A stretch of DNA of 64,000 nucleotides, taken from positions 3,421,001 to 3,485,000 of the forward strand of contig NZ_CP029617.1 of NCBI RefSeq assembly GCF_003945545.1, given 5' to 3'. Position 1 is the stretch's first letter; each line of letters opens with the position of its first letter. The DNA comes from Streptomyces sp. WAC 01529 (GTDB lineage Bacteria > Actinomycetota > Actinomycetes > Streptomycetales > Streptomycetaceae). Below the pieces are notes generated by a model, which saw nothing but the letters and a program-made list of their open reading frames with translations, had not been told where the DNA came from and did no database searches. Positions 1 to 8,085 of the stretch are shown here, piece after piece. Made by a program: the position numbers and the translations under genes.

Positions 1-1016
1 CAGGAGTTCGAGCCGATGCCGTTGCCGCTCGGGCCGAGGATCGCGGGGACCTCGTCAAGGGCGTCGGATACCCCTGAGAGCTGCGACTGGAGGCCGCCCG
101 GGGCCTGGGCGCCACCGGCGAGGCCGGAGCCCGCTGCGCCGCCCGTACCGCCGGTGCCTGTCGCGCCGCCGGTGCCTGTCGCGCTCCCCGTGCCGGGCGT
201 GCCGCCCGTGCCGGTCTGCGAGCCGGTGGCGGTGCCCTTGGCGTCGTACTCCTTGGTGACGCTGTCGAAGGCGCCCTCCCGCACGACGGGCTTGTTCCGC
301 TTGAAGGGGTACTCCGGGTACAGGTCCTTGATCTGCGAGGGGCCGAGGCGGCTCGTCATCAAGGACCGGTCGATCTCGTCCTCCATGTTGCCGCGCAGGT
401 CCCAGGCCATCGCCTTGAGCCAGGCCACGGAGTCGACGGGCGTCCACTTCTGCGGCTTGTAGTCATTGGTGAAGCCGAGCGCCGCGTACTCGACGGAGAT
501 GTCCTTGCCGTCCTTGCCCGCGAGGTAGGCATTGACTCCCTTGGCGTACGCCTGGAGGTACTTCTTCGTCTCCGGGGAGAGCTTGGAGTCGTACTCCTTC
601 TTCGCGACCCGGTGCCAGCCGAGCGTGCGCAGGAACTCATCGGTCTTGACCTGGCCCTTGCCGAACATCTCGGAGAGCCGCCCGGAGGTCATGTGACGGC
701 GGACGTCCATCTCCCAGAAGCGGTCCTGCGCCTGGACGTAGCCCTGCGCCATGAAGAGGTCGGCGTCGGAATCGGCGTAGATCTGCGGGATTCCGTTTCC
801 GTCGCGCTTCACGTCGACGGGACCCGAGAGACCATCGAGCTTGATGGTTCCCTTGGTCTGCGGGAAGGAGGCGCGCACGGTGCTGATGCTCCAGTACGCG
901 CCGAAGCCGATGCCTCCGACGATGGCCAGGACCAGGACGATCACGACGAGTCGGGCTCGGCGCCCCTTCTTCTTGCCGGACTTATGACCGGAAGAGGCGG
1001 TGGTGTTGGAGGGCAT
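1..1016 (-). CDS. Penicillin acylase family protein (N-terminal part, cut by window edge)
   Basis: Secreted or membrane-anchored Ntn-hydrolase of the penicillin/acyl-homoserine-lactone acylase family, which hydrolyses amide bonds. It starts at ATG 1016 and runs off the left edge. A basic start (KSGKKKGRR) is followed by one membrane segment at about residues 19-38. The A-chain then shows the family signatures D-x-N-G-I-P-x-I-Y-A-D and Y-V-Q-A-Q-D-R-F-W-E-M-D. The last visible residues read G-S-N-S, and the Ser at about residue 336 should be the autoprocessing nucleophile of the B chain. Before it lies an odd Gly/Thr/Ser/Pro-rich linker of about 30 residues, probably the excised spacer peptide. 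Substrate unknown. Confidence 0.9.
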   Translation of the reverse strand, partial: MPSNTTASSGHKSGKKKGRRARLVVIVLVLAIVGGIGFGAYWSISTVRASFPQTKGTIKLDGLSGPVDVKRDGNGIPQIYADSDADLFMAQGYVQAQDRFWEMDVRRHMTSGRLSEMFGKGQVKTDEFLRTLGWHRVAKKEYDSKLSPETKKYLQAYAKGVNAYLAGKDGKDISVEYAALGFTNDYKPQKWTPVDSVAWLKAMAWDLRGNMEDEIDRSLMTSRLGPSQIKDLYPEYPFKRNKPVVREGAFDSVTKEYDAKGTATGSQTGTGGTPGTGSATGTGGATGTGGTGGAAGSGLAGGAQAPGGLQSQLSGVSDALDEVPAILGPSGNGIGSNS

Positions 1017-1182
1017 CGCTGTCCTTGCTGTCCTTACGCGAGCGGCAGGGCGGGCTGTGCTGTCGAGTGGGCGGCTCTGGGAGCGCTGGAGCAACCATAG
1101 GCGCAGGGCGTTGCGGCTCCGGACGCGGAGTCAGGAACCGGACCCCCGAAGATCGTATGCGCGTTCGAAGACATCAAGAAGG

Positions 1183-1232
1183 CGTTAACAATTAGGTAAG
1201 GTAACGAAGTACTTGGCTCGCAAGAAGTACTT
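1183..1232. promoter_or_regulatory. A+T-rich control region with repeated AAGTACTT palindromes
   Basis: Between the divergent acylase and antiporter genes lies an unusually A+T-rich stretch. It holds an inverted repeat CGTTA...TAACG (about 1183-1206) around TTAGGTAAGG. The self-complementary octamer AAGTACTT occurs twice (1207-1214 and 1225-1232) with 18-bp spacing, close to two helical turns. This looks like a tandem operator. The TTAGGTAAGG part resembles half an iron box but the other half is absent. The regulator is unknown. Confidence 0.4.
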
Positions 1233-1259
1233 GTGTGCGCGCGGCGGAAGGAACGGCCC

Positions 1260-2765
1260 CTGACTGTCCACCACCTCAACCAGCTCCTGCTCGTCTGCTC
1301 GCTCGTTCTGCTCGTCGCGGTGGCGGCGGTCCGCATCTCGTCGCGCAGCGGGCTCCCCAGCCTGCTCCTGTACCTCGGCATCGGTGTCGTCATGGGCCAG
1401 GACGGCATCGGCGACGTCCACTTCGACAACGCCGAGCTGACGCAGGTCATCGGCTACGCCGCCCTGGTCGTGATCCTCGCCGAGGGCGGCCTCGGGACGA
1501 AGTGGAAAGAGATCAAGCCCGCCCTGCCGACGGCCGCCGTGCTGTCGACCGTGGGCGTCGCGGTGAGCGTGGGCGTCACGGCGGCGGCCGCGCACTATCT
1601 GGTGGGCCTCGAATGGCGGCCCGCCCTGATCATCGGCGCGGTGGTCTCCTCCACGGACGCGGCGGCGGTCTTCTCGGTGCTGCGGAAGGTGCCGCTCCCC
1701 TCACGCATCACGGGCATCCTGGAAGCGGAGTCGGGGTTCAACGACGCCCCTGTGGTGATCCTCGTCGTGGCGTTCTCCACGGCGGGCCCCGTGGACGACT
1801 GGTACGTACTGATCGGCAAGATCGCCCTGGAGCTGGCGATCGGCGCGGCGATCGGCATCACGGTGGGCTGGCTCGGCGCCTTCGGCCTGCGGCACGTGGC
1901 CCTGCCCGCCTCCGGCCTCTACCCCATCGCCGTCATGGCCATCGCCGTCGCCGCCTACGCGGCGGGCGCCATGGCGCACGGCAGCGGCTTCCTCGCCGTC
2001 TATCTCGCCTCGATGGTCCTCGGCAACGCCAGGCTGCCGCACTGGCCCGCCACCCGCGGTTTCGCCGAAGGGCTCGGCTGGCTCGCCCAGATCGGCATGT
2101 TCGTCCTGCTCGGCCTGCTGGTGACCCCGCACGACCTGCTCGCCGACGCCTGGCCCGCGCTCGTCATCGGCCTGGTCCTGACGATGGTGGCGCGCCCGCT
2201 GGAGGTCGTGCTGAGCCTGCTGCCGTTCCGCATGCCCTGGCAGGAGAAGGTGCTGCTCTCCTGGGCCGGCCTGCGCGGCGCCGTGCCCATCATCCTGGCC
2301 ACCATCCCGATGGTGAGCGGCGTCGAGGACAGCCAGCGGATCTTCAACATCGTCTTCGTGCTCGTCGTCGTCTACACCCTCATCCAGGGCCCCACGCTGC
2401 CCTGGCTGGCCAGGAAACTGCGGATCGGGGGCTCCCCGGAAGCCGCCGACCTGGGCATCGAGTCGGCGCCGCTGGAGCGGCTCCAGGGGCACCTGCTGTC
2501 GGTGGGCATCCCCGAGGGCTCGCGGATGCACGGCGTGGAGGTATCCGAACTGCGGCTGCCCGCCGGGTCGGCGGTCACGCTGATCGTGCGGGGAGGCGAA
2601 TCGTTCGTGCCGCTGCCGACGACGGTGCTGCGGCGCGGCGACGAGCTGCTGGTGGTGGCGACCGACCCGGTGCGGGACGCGGCCGAGAAGCGGCTGCGCG
2701 CGGTCGGGCACGGCGGAAAGCTCGCGAGTTGGCTGGGAACCGACGGAGAAAAACACCAATCGTAG
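1260..2765 (+). CDS. Potassium/proton antiporter (CPA1 type) with C-terminal TrkA-C domain
   Basis: Integral membrane cation/proton antiporter of the NhaP/CvrA (CPA1) family. About 12 hydrophobic segments span residues 1-390, with typical CPA1 signatures such as S-S-T-D-A-A-A-V-F and the acidic E-S-G-F-N-D-A motif. A cytoplasmic TrkA-C/RCK_C domain follows (about residues 415-485), usually a ligand-binding gate. An in-frame GTG at 1233 would give 510 aa but has little Shine-Dalgarno sequence. A strong GGAAGGAA (1246-1253) sits 6 nt before CTG 1260, so I favour a rare CTG start giving about 501 aa. The regulatory region at 1183-1232 lies directly upstream. Exact cation not provable from sequence. 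Confidence 0.85.
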   Translation: MTVHHLNQLLLVCSLVLLVAVAAVRISSRSGLPSLLLYLGIGVVMGQDGIGDVHFDNAELTQVIGYAALVVILAEGGLGTKWKEIKPALPTAAVLSTVGVAVSVGVTAAAAHYLVGLEWRPALIIGAVVSSTDAAAVFSVLRKVPLPSRITGILEAESGFNDAPVVILVVAFSTAGPVDDWYVLIGKIALELAIGAAIGITVGWLGAFGLRHVALPASGLYPIAVMAIAVAAYAAGAMAHGSGFLAVYLASMVLGNARLPHWPATRGFAEGLGWLAQIGMFVLLGLLVTPHDLLADAWPALVIGLVLTMVARPLEVVLSLLPFRMPWQEKVLLSWAGLRGAVPIILATIPMVSGVEDSQRIFNIVFVLVVVYTLIQGPTLPWLARKLRIGGSPEAADLGIESAPLERLQGHLLSVGIPEGSRMHGVEVSELRLPAGSAVTLIVRGGESFVPLPTTVLRRGDELLVVATDPVRDAAEKRLRAVGHGGKLASWLGTDGEKHQS

Positions 2766-3000
2766 GTGGCGGACGTCTCATCCGCTGCAATCACAGGGGC
2801 CAATGGGACCTGTGCCTGTACGATAAAGGGACCAGATCGAACCAACTCTGCCTGAAGCAGAGCTGGCGCGACCGTATGGCGGCCGTGGCGCCCTCGCAGT
2901 GGGCCCCGGCATCTACCGCAGTTCCGCGCAAGAGGACAGCTCTCGGCGCCGTCGCCCTACAAGGGCGGCCGCGCTACCAGGCGGCAGAAAGGCACGGGCC

Positions 3001-4275
3001 GTGGCATCCACGGTCACCGAATCCCGCCCGGGTTACGGACAGCTCCTGCGCACCCCTCGCGCCTGGACGTTCCTGCTCCCCGGCTTCGCGGCGCGACAGC
3101 CGTTCGCGATGCTGACCATCTCCATCGTCCTGCTGGTGCAGCACACCACCGGCTCGTACGGTGCCGCGGGCGCCGTCTCGGCCGCCACCGGCGTCTCCAT
3201 GGCGCTGTTCGCCCCCTTCAGCGGCAAGCTCGCCGACCGGTTCGGGCAGCGTGCCGTGCTGGTGCCCGGCGTGCTCGTCCACTCCGCCTCGGTCATCGCC
3301 CTGACCGTCCTCGCGCTCTCCGACGCCCCCCTGTGGGCGCTCTTCGTGGCGGCCGTGCCCGCGGGCGCCTCGACGCCGCAGATCGGCCCCATGGTGCGGG
3401 CCCGCTGGGGCGTCAAGCTCCAGGACTCGCCGCTCGCCACCACCGCGGCCGCCTTCGAGTCGGTCACCGACGAGCTGACGTTCGTCCTCGGCCCGCTCCT
3501 GGCGACCGCGCTGTGCACCGGCATCGACCCCTCCGCGGGCCTGCTCACCGAGGCCGGGCTCACCCTGGTCGGCGGCCTGCTGTTCGCCGCGCAGAAGAGC
3601 ACCCAGCCGAAGCCGTCCTCGCAGCACGAGGAGGGCCACGCGCGCGTGGAGCACGTCTCGGCGCTGCGGATCCCCGGAGTGCGCGTCCTGATCGTGACGT
3701 TCCTCGGGATCGGCGCCGTCTTCGGCGGCATGCAGGTCTCGCTGGCCGCCTTCACCGAGTCGATCGGCGAGCCCGGCCTGAACGGCGTCCTGTACGGCAC
3801 GTTCGCCGCGGGCAACATGCTCTCCGGCCTCGTCTGCGGCGCCCTCGCCTGGAAGGTCTCCCCGCAGCGGCGCCTGCTCGTCGCGTACGCGGCGCTCACG
3901 CTGATGGCCTCCGGCCTGTGGGCCGCGCACTCCGCGCTGCTGCTCGCCGGGATCGGCCTGCTCGTCGGTGTCTGCATCGCGCCCGCACTGATCACCGGCT
4001 ACACGCTGGTGGACAAGCTGGTCCCGCCGACCGGCCGCACCGAGGCCTTCACCTGGCTCACCGGCGCCGTCGCGCTCGGCCAGGCGGCGGCCGTCACGGT
4101 CGCCGGACAGCTGGAGGACCGCCTCTGGGACGGGGCCGGATTCCTGGTCCCGCTGGGCGGTACGGCACTGGCCCTAGTGGTCCTCGTGACGCTGCGCTCG
4201 CGCCTCGTCCCCAAGGCCTCGGGCCGCACGGTGGCACGTGGCGTCGGTCACCGCGTGCCGGTCGCAGTGGACTGA
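3001..4275 (+). CDS. MFS transporter
   Basis: Major facilitator superfamily protein of about 424 aa with 12 predicted membrane helices. The loop 2-3 signature G-K-L-A-D-R-F-G-Q-R is present near residue 75. The frame is open further upstream (to 2899), but GTG 3001 is preferred because AGAAAGG lies about 8 nt before it and the hydrophobic region begins soon after. The central loop (about residues 200-215) is hydrophilic with a Q-P-K-P-S-S-Q-H-E-E-G run. No substrate can be assigned and the neighbours give no clue. The 235 bp between the antiporter stop and this start hold no convincing gene. Confidence 0.8.
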   Translation: MASTVTESRPGYGQLLRTPRAWTFLLPGFAARQPFAMLTISIVLLVQHTTGSYGAAGAVSAATGVSMALFAPFSGKLADRFGQRAVLVPGVLVHSASVIALTVLALSDAPLWALFVAAVPAGASTPQIGPMVRARWGVKLQDSPLATTAAAFESVTDELTFVLGPLLATALCTGIDPSAGLLTEAGLTLVGGLLFAAQKSTQPKPSSQHEEGHARVEHVSALRIPGVRVLIVTFLGIGAVFGGMQVSLAAFTESIGEPGLNGVLYGTFAAGNMLSGLVCGALAWKVSPQRRLLVAYAALTLMASGLWAAHSALLLAGIGLLVGVCIAPALITGYTLVDKLVPPTGRTEAFTWLTGAVALGQAAAVTVAGQLEDRLWDGAGFLVPLGGTALALVVLVTLRSRLVPKASGRTVARGVGHRVPVAVD

Positions 4276-4305
4276 TCTCGCGGAATACGTCACTATGGAT
4301 CGTCG

Positions 4306-4332
4306 TTAGCACTCATCGAGTGAGAGTGCCAG
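4306..4332. promoter_or_regulatory. CIRCE-like element (HrcA operator)
   Basis: The sequence reads TTAGCACTC, then 9 nt, then GAGTGCCAG. The left arm matches the CIRCE consensus (TTAGCACTC-N9-GAGTGCTAA) perfectly and the right arm matches 7 of 9. The right arm runs into the ribosome binding site AGGAGGAAG of the FmdB-family gene, so HrcA binding would repress that gene. CIRCE sites are best known upstream of groES/groEL and dnaJ operons; one before this family is unusual. Confidence 0.7.
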
Positions 4333-4342
4333 GAGGAAGCAA

Positions 4343-4684
4343 GTGCCGACGTACCAGTACCAGTGCACCGAGTGCGGCGAGGGCCTCGAGGCGGTGCAGA
4401 AGTTCACGGACGACGCCCTGACCGTGTGCCCGAGCTGCGACGGACGCCTCAAGAAGGTGTTCTCGGCGGTCGGCATCGTCTTCAAGGGCTCCGGCTTCTA
4501 CCGCAACGACAGCCGCGGCTCGTCGTCGAGCAGCACGCCGTCGACCTCGACGCCGTCCAAGTCGACGTCCACGTCCGCGTCCGACGCGAAGTCCTCTTCG
4601 TCGGCGGCTGCCACGTCGTCGTCTTCGTCGGCCGGTTCGACGTCCTCCGGCTCTTCGTCGGCGTCTTCCAGCTCGGCCGCGTAG
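4343..4684 (+). CDS. FmdB family zinc-ribbon protein
   Basis: Small protein of 113 aa. The N-terminal ~50 residues form the FmdB regulatory-protein zinc ribbon, with two Cys pairs, C-x2-C (YQCTECG) near residue 8 and C-x2-C (VCPSCDG) near residue 32, for zinc binding. The rest is a Ser/Thr/Ala/Lys-rich low-complexity tail, probably disordered. GTG start with AGGAGGAAGC just upstream. The preceding CIRCE-like element suggests heat-shock control. Biochemical role of the family is not settled. Confidence 0.85.
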   Translation: MPTYQYQCTECGEGLEAVQKFTDDALTVCPSCDGRLKKVFSAVGIVFKGSGFYRNDSRGSSSSSTPSTSTPSKSTSTSASDAKSSSSAAATSSSSSAGSTSSGSSSASSSSAA

Positions 4685-4729
4685 GCAGCTCGGCTCGCGT
4701 AGGGCTGGCTTCCAGCTCGGCCGCGTAGG
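4665..4729 (+). repeat. Direct duplication of the FmdB gene 3' end
   Basis: A 21-nt segment ending in ggccgcgtagg, which holds the last codons and stop of the FmdB gene, occurs at 4665-4685 and again at 4709-4729. The period is 44 nt, with a more diverged partial copy between. It looks like a recent tandem duplication just after the stop codon. Confidence 0.6.
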
Positions 4730-4748
4730 GCTTTCTGGTTTTTTCTCC

Positions 4749-4780
4749 GGGACCTCGCCGTTCATCGACGGCGGGGTCCC
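4749..4780. terminator. Hairpin terminator after the FmdB gene
   Basis: gggacctcgccg (4749-4760) pairs with cggcggggtccc (4769-4780) across an 8-nt loop, with one G-T pair. A T-run lies just upstream at 4739-4744. It separates the FmdB gene from the MTA phosphorylase gene. Confidence 0.6.
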
Positions 4781-4812
4781 CGGCGTGTCGGGGGGCGGAT
4801 ACCGTGCGGCCC

Positions 4813-5670
4813 ATGGTGAACACGGCGAACGCGACGCGGGCCGAGATCGGCGTGATCGGCGGCTCCGGCCTCTACTCCTTCCTCGACCGCGTGACCGAGG
4901 TCCAGGTCGACACCCCCTATGGAGCCCCGAGTGACTCCCTCTTCCTCGGCGAGGTCGCGGGGCGGCGGGTCGCCTTCCTGCCACGGCACGGCCGAGGCCA
5001 CCACCTGCCGCCGCACCGCATCAACTACCGCGCCAACCTGTGGGCCTTGCGCTCGGTCGGCGTACGGCAGGTGCTCGGCCCGTGCGCGGTGGGCGGGCTG
5101 CGGGCCGAGTACGGGCCCGGGACGCTGCTCGTGCCCGATCAGCTGGTGGACCGCACGAAGGCGCGTACGCAGACGTACTTCGACGGGGTGCCGCTGCCGG
5201 ACGGCAGCGTTCCCCACGTCGTGCACGTGTCGCTCGCCGACCCGTACTGCCCGGCGGGGCGGGCCACCGTGCTGAAGGCCGCGCGCGACCGTGACTGGGA
5301 GCCGGTGGACGGCGGGACGCTCGTCGTGGTCGAGGGGCCGCGCTTCTCGACCCGGGCGGAGTCGCTCTGGCACGCCGCCCAGGGCTGGTCGGTGGTGGGC
5401 ATGACCGGGCATCCCGAGGCGGCGCTCGCACGGGAACTGGAGCTCTGCTACACGTCGTTGACGCTGGTCACCGACTTGGACGCGGGAGCGGAGACCGGCG
5501 AGGGCGTCTCACACGAGGAGGTGCTCCAGGTGTTCGCCGCGAATGTGGACCGGCTGCGGGGCGTGCTGTTCGACGCGATCGCCGGGCTGCCGGTGGCGGC
5601 GGACGGGGAGCGGGAGTGTCTGTGCGCGGGGGCGCTGGGTGGGATGGATCCGGGGATTCGGCTGCCGTGA
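4813..5670 (+). CDS. mtnP: S-methyl-5'-thioadenosine phosphorylase
   Basis: Phosphorolysis of 5'-methylthioadenosine (or the inosine analogue) to 5-methylthioribose-1-phosphate and purine, in methionine and polyamine salvage. The protein has the PNP/MTAP family features: I-G-V-I-G-G-S-G-L-Y at the N-terminus, the phosphate-binding F-L-P-R-H-G-R-G-H near residue 57, the E-G-P-R-F-S-T-R motif near residue 175 and the M-T-G-H-P-E-A substrate motif near residue 197. Length (about 285 aa) is normal. ATG 4813 gives the usual family N-terminus; GTG 4804 is better spaced from a GGGGGCGG ribosome site and is a real alternative. Cytoplasmic, apparently monocistronic. Confidence 0.9.
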   Translation: MVNTANATRAEIGVIGGSGLYSFLDRVTEVQVDTPYGAPSDSLFLGEVAGRRVAFLPRHGRGHHLPPHRINYRANLWALRSVGVRQVLGPCAVGGLRAEYGPGTLLVPDQLVDRTKARTQTYFDGVPLPDGSVPHVVHVSLADPYCPAGRATVLKAARDRDWEPVDGGTLVVVEGPRFSTRAESLWHAAQGWSVVGMTGHPEAALARELELCYTSLTLVTDLDAGAETGEGVSHEEVLQVFAANVDRLRGVLFDAIAGLPVAADGERECLCAGALGGMDPGIRLP

Positions 5671-5696
5671 CGGAACTTCCCCTTCGGGTGAGGGAG

Positions 5697-5705
5697 TTGT
5701 CCACA
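5697..5705 (+). promoter_or_regulatory. Isolated DnaA box
   Basis: TTGTCCACA is a perfect match to the Streptomyces DnaA-box consensus. It lies alone between mtnP and the SAF-domain gene; no cluster of boxes is seen, so it is not an origin. It could titrate DnaA, affect the next promoter, or be chance. Confidence 0.35.
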
Positions 5706-5800
5706 ACCGGCGGGTAGTCCACGGGCCTCAGCGGGAATCGGCGCGGGCCTGCATCGTGGGAGCGCAAGCCAAGCTCCTCGCATCGCAGGCGGTGGTTGTC

Positions 5801-6316
5801 GTGACCCAAGTCCCTTCCCAGGCCCGGCCGTCGGACGGCTGCCCTGTCCCCCACTTCTCCCCCGTGCGGGTGCGCGGCGGGCATCCACGGCTGCGCCGGC
5901 TGCTGCGGCACCGACGGCGGGCCCTGGCCGTGGGGCTCGCGATGACCGCCGCCACCCTCGCGGCCTCGGCCCCGGGGGACGCGGACCGGCCGCGGGGGCC
6001 CGCGGGGGCGGCCGAGCGCTCGCGGGAGCGGGAGGCCTCGGAGACGGTGACCGCGCCGGTGCGGATCGCGGACGCGGCGGCCGTGGGGTTGCTGCGCCCC
6101 GGCGACCGGGTCGACGTGGTCGCCGCCGAGGCATCACCCGGCAGTGGTGCAAAGCCGCGTGTGGTGGCGACCGGGGCCCGCGTGTCCGAGGTGCCCGAGC
6201 AGGCCGAAGGGCCTGCCGAAAGCGGGGCGTTGGTGGTGCTCTCGGTGCCGCGCGACACGGCGGCGCGGCTCGCCGGGGCCGGGGCGAGCGCCCGGCTGGC
6301 GGTGACCTTGCGATGA
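5801..6316 (+). CDS. SAF-domain / CpaB (RcpC)-like secreted or anchored protein
   Basis: Protein of about 171 aa. A positively charged N-terminal stretch (R-H-R-R-R) is followed by a short hydrophobic segment (L-A-V-G-L-A-M-T-A-A-T-L-A-A), an export signal or anchor near residues 45-62. A disordered Arg/Glu/Pro part comes next, then a C-terminal domain with L-R-P-G-D-R-V-D-V-V, typical of the SAF/RcpC domain of Flp-pilus assembly proteins. No other pilus genes lie nearby, so a pilus role is doubtful. GTG 5801 is chosen; GTG 5792 in the same frame is possible. It precedes mscL. Confidence 0.65.
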   Translation: MTQVPSQARPSDGCPVPHFSPVRVRGGHPRLRRLLRHRRRALAVGLAMTAATLAASAPGDADRPRGPAGAAERSREREASETVTAPVRIADAAAVGLLRPGDRVDVVAAEASPGSGAKPRVVATGARVSEVPEQAEGPAESGALVVLSVPRDTAARLAGAGASARLAVTLR

Positions 6317-6454
6317 GCGCGACCGTTCACGATCGCACTGGCACCCGGTCACGTCGCTCGTCCGTGAGAGCGAATTGGACAGGCCGGTCACGGTCTGACG
6401 TAGGTTGCGAAGTCGTTTGTTCCGCAACCCGCACATGCAACGAAAGGCCTCGTG

Positions 6455-6988
6455 GTGAGCGAGAAGAAGGAACCGGGCGTCTGGGAGGGCTTCAAGGCCT
6501 TCCTGATGCGCGGCAATGTGGTCGACCTGGCGGTCGCGGTGGTCATCGGCGCCGCGTTCACGAACATCGTGAACTCGGTCGTGAAGGGTGTCATCAACCC
6601 GCTGGTCGGCGCCTTCGGCACGAAGGATCTCGACCACTACAGCTCGTGCCTGAAGTCCCCTTGCGAGGTGAAGGCGGGCGAGGTCGTCAAGGGCATCCCG
6701 ATCATGTGGGGTTCCGTGCTCAGCGCGGTCCTCAGCTTCGTGATCACGGCGGCCGTCGTGTACTTCCTGATGGTGCTGCCGATGGCCAAGTACCTCGCGA
6801 AGGTCACCGCCCGGCGGGCCGCGAAGGAGGGGGCGAAGGAGGTCATGGAGGTCTCCGAGCTGGAGGTCCTCAAGGAGATCCGCGACGCCCTGGTGGCGCA
6901 GCGCGGCTCCGGGCAGAGCGCGCCGGGACAGGAAGGTCCGGGCCCGGAAGGCCAGGGGCAGGGCGGCCCTGGGCGGAGCGAGCGCTAG
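6455..6988 (+). CDS. mscL: Large-conductance mechanosensitive channel MscL
   Basis: Homopentameric membrane channel that opens under membrane tension and releases solutes on osmotic downshock. TM1 carries the family signature [18 protein letters not shown] near residues 20-38, and TM2 lies at about 85-110. The loop between them is long and holds two Cys residues (S-S-C-L-K-S-P-C), which could form a disulfide. The C-terminal tail is Gly/Pro/Gln-rich. Length 177 aa is slightly above usual. GAAAGG is 7 nt before GTG 6455; GTG 6452 is too close to it. The 5' leader carries an inverted repeat ggttgcg/cgcaacc (6403-6429). Confidence 0.93.
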   Translation: MSEKKEPGVWEGFKAFLMRGNVVDLAVAVVIGAAFTNIVNSVVKGVINPLVGAFGTKDLDHYSSCLKSPCEVKAGEVVKGIPIMWGSVLSAVLSFVITAAVVYFLMVLPMAKYLAKVTARRAAKEGAKEVMEVSELEVLKEIRDALVAQRGSGQSAPGQEGPGPEGQGQGGPGRSER

Positions 6989-6995
6989 CGCGGGT

Positions 6996-7196
6996 TCAGA
7001 GGTGGTGGGGCGGCTTCTCGTCGAGGAACCGCGCGAGGTCGGCGGCGCTGTCGCCGCCGGACTCGGCCCGCTCACCCCACCCTCGGTCCGTATCGTCCGA
7101 AGACTGCTGCGACAGCGGATCGTCGAAGATCAGCGCGTGCTTCGGCTTCTTCGGCTCCTCCGGATCGCGCGATTCGGGGGCGGGGGCGGTACTCAT
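6996..7196 (-). CDS. Small hydrophilic hypothetical protein
   Basis: 66-aa acidic, Pro/Glu/Asp/Ser-rich protein with no membrane segment and no motif I recognise, probably mostly disordered. It begins at ATG 7196 and ends 7 bp from the mscL stop, convergent with it. pflA lies just downstream on the same strand. Codon usage has the expected third-position GC and the frame is clean, so it is likely a real gene. Function unknown. Confidence 0.6.
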   Translation of the reverse strand: MSTAPAPESRDPEEPKKPKHALIFDDPLSQQSSDDTDRGWGERAESGGDSAADLARFLDEKPPHHL

Positions 7197-7233
7197 GCTT
7201 CCAGGGTACGTCGCTGCGGCCCGACGCCCGCCG

Positions 7234-8055
7234 TCACACGGCCTTGAGGCCCTGAGCAGCGAAGATCTCCTTGGCGTCGGCTATCTGCGCCGGGCTCGGC
7301 GAGGGAGTGGCGCGCAGCGTGAAGTCCTTGCCGAGCGCGTCCCACTTCGCCTCGCCCAGCTTGTGGAAGGGCAGCACGTCCACGCGCGGGACGTTGCCGA
7401 GCGAGGCGGCGAAGCGGGCGACGCCCTCGATGTTCGCCGGGTCGTCGGTGAGGCCGGGGACGAGGACGAAGCGCACCCAGACCTCCTTACCGAGGGCGGC
7501 CAGGCGGCGGGCGAAGTCGAGGGTGGGCTCCAGGGGGCGGCCCGTGACCTTCTCGTAGGTCTCGGGGTGCCAGGACTTGATGTCGAGCAGGACCAGGTCG
7601 ACGTCCCGGAGCAGGGCGTCGGTGGCGCGGGCGCCGAGGTGGCCGGAGGTGTCGAGGGCGGTGTGCAGGCCCAGCTCGTGCTTGAGCCGGTGCAGCAGTT
7701 CGCCGGTGAAGACGGGCTGCAGGAGGGGTTCGCCGCCGCTGACGGTGGCTCCTCCCCCGGCCGCGGAGATGAACGTCGTGTACTTGGCCGCCTCCGCGAT
7801 CACGTCGTCGGCCGTGGTCCGCTTGCCGTCCCGCATCCGCCAGGTGTCGGGGTTGTGGCAGTACAGACAGGTCAGGGGGCACCCGGAGAGGAACGTGACG
7901 AAGCGGCTGCCGGGGCCGTCGAGGCCAGTGGACAGGTCCCAGGAGTGGACCGAGCCGGTCACGGGGCGATGGGTCGCGGCCGCGGCGGGGGTGGCCGCGT
8001 CCTCGTCGGCCACCCGGGGGCGTATGGGGATGTCAGTACCGAGCAGGGTTGCCAT
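7234..8055 (-). CDS. pflA: Pyruvate formate-lyase-activating enzyme (radical SAM)
   Basis: Radical-SAM activase that puts the glycyl radical on pyruvate formate-lyase. The [4Fe-4S] motif C-x3-C-x2-C is visible at C59, C63 and C66 (G-C-P-L-T-C-L-Y-C-H-N-P-D-T-W). The glycine-rich SAM-binding segment G-G-G-A-T-V-S-G-G-E-P-L-L-Q follows at about residues 97-110. Length 273 aa is normal with an extra ~30-residue N-terminal extension. It lies 30 bp downstream of pflB on the same strand, so they form one operon. The enzyme pair is oxygen-sensitive, so a low-oxygen role is implied in an otherwise aerobic genus. Confidence 0.93.
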   Translation of the reverse strand: MATLLGTDIPIRPRVADEDAATPAAAATHRPVTGSVHSWDLSTGLDGPGSRFVTFLSGCPLTCLYCHNPDTWRMRDGKRTTADDVIAEAAKYTTFISAAGGGATVSGGEPLLQPVFTGELLHRLKHELGLHTALDTSGHLGARATDALLRDVDLVLLDIKSWHPETYEKVTGRPLEPTLDFARRLAALGKEVWVRFVLVPGLTDDPANIEGVARFAASLGNVPRVDVLPFHKLGEAKWDALGKDFTLRATPSPSPAQIADAKEIFAAQGLKAV

Positions 8056-8085
8056 GGCGTAACTCCCGGACTGCCGGAGGCGGGC

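Noticed and set aside
1194..1212. Iron box before the antiporter (TTAGGTAAGG)
   Set aside because: Only one half-site matches the consensus; the other half is lost, and neighbours have no iron role.
5697..5705. Replication origin suggested by a DnaA box
   Set aside because: Only one box was seen, with no dnaA/dnaN neighbours.
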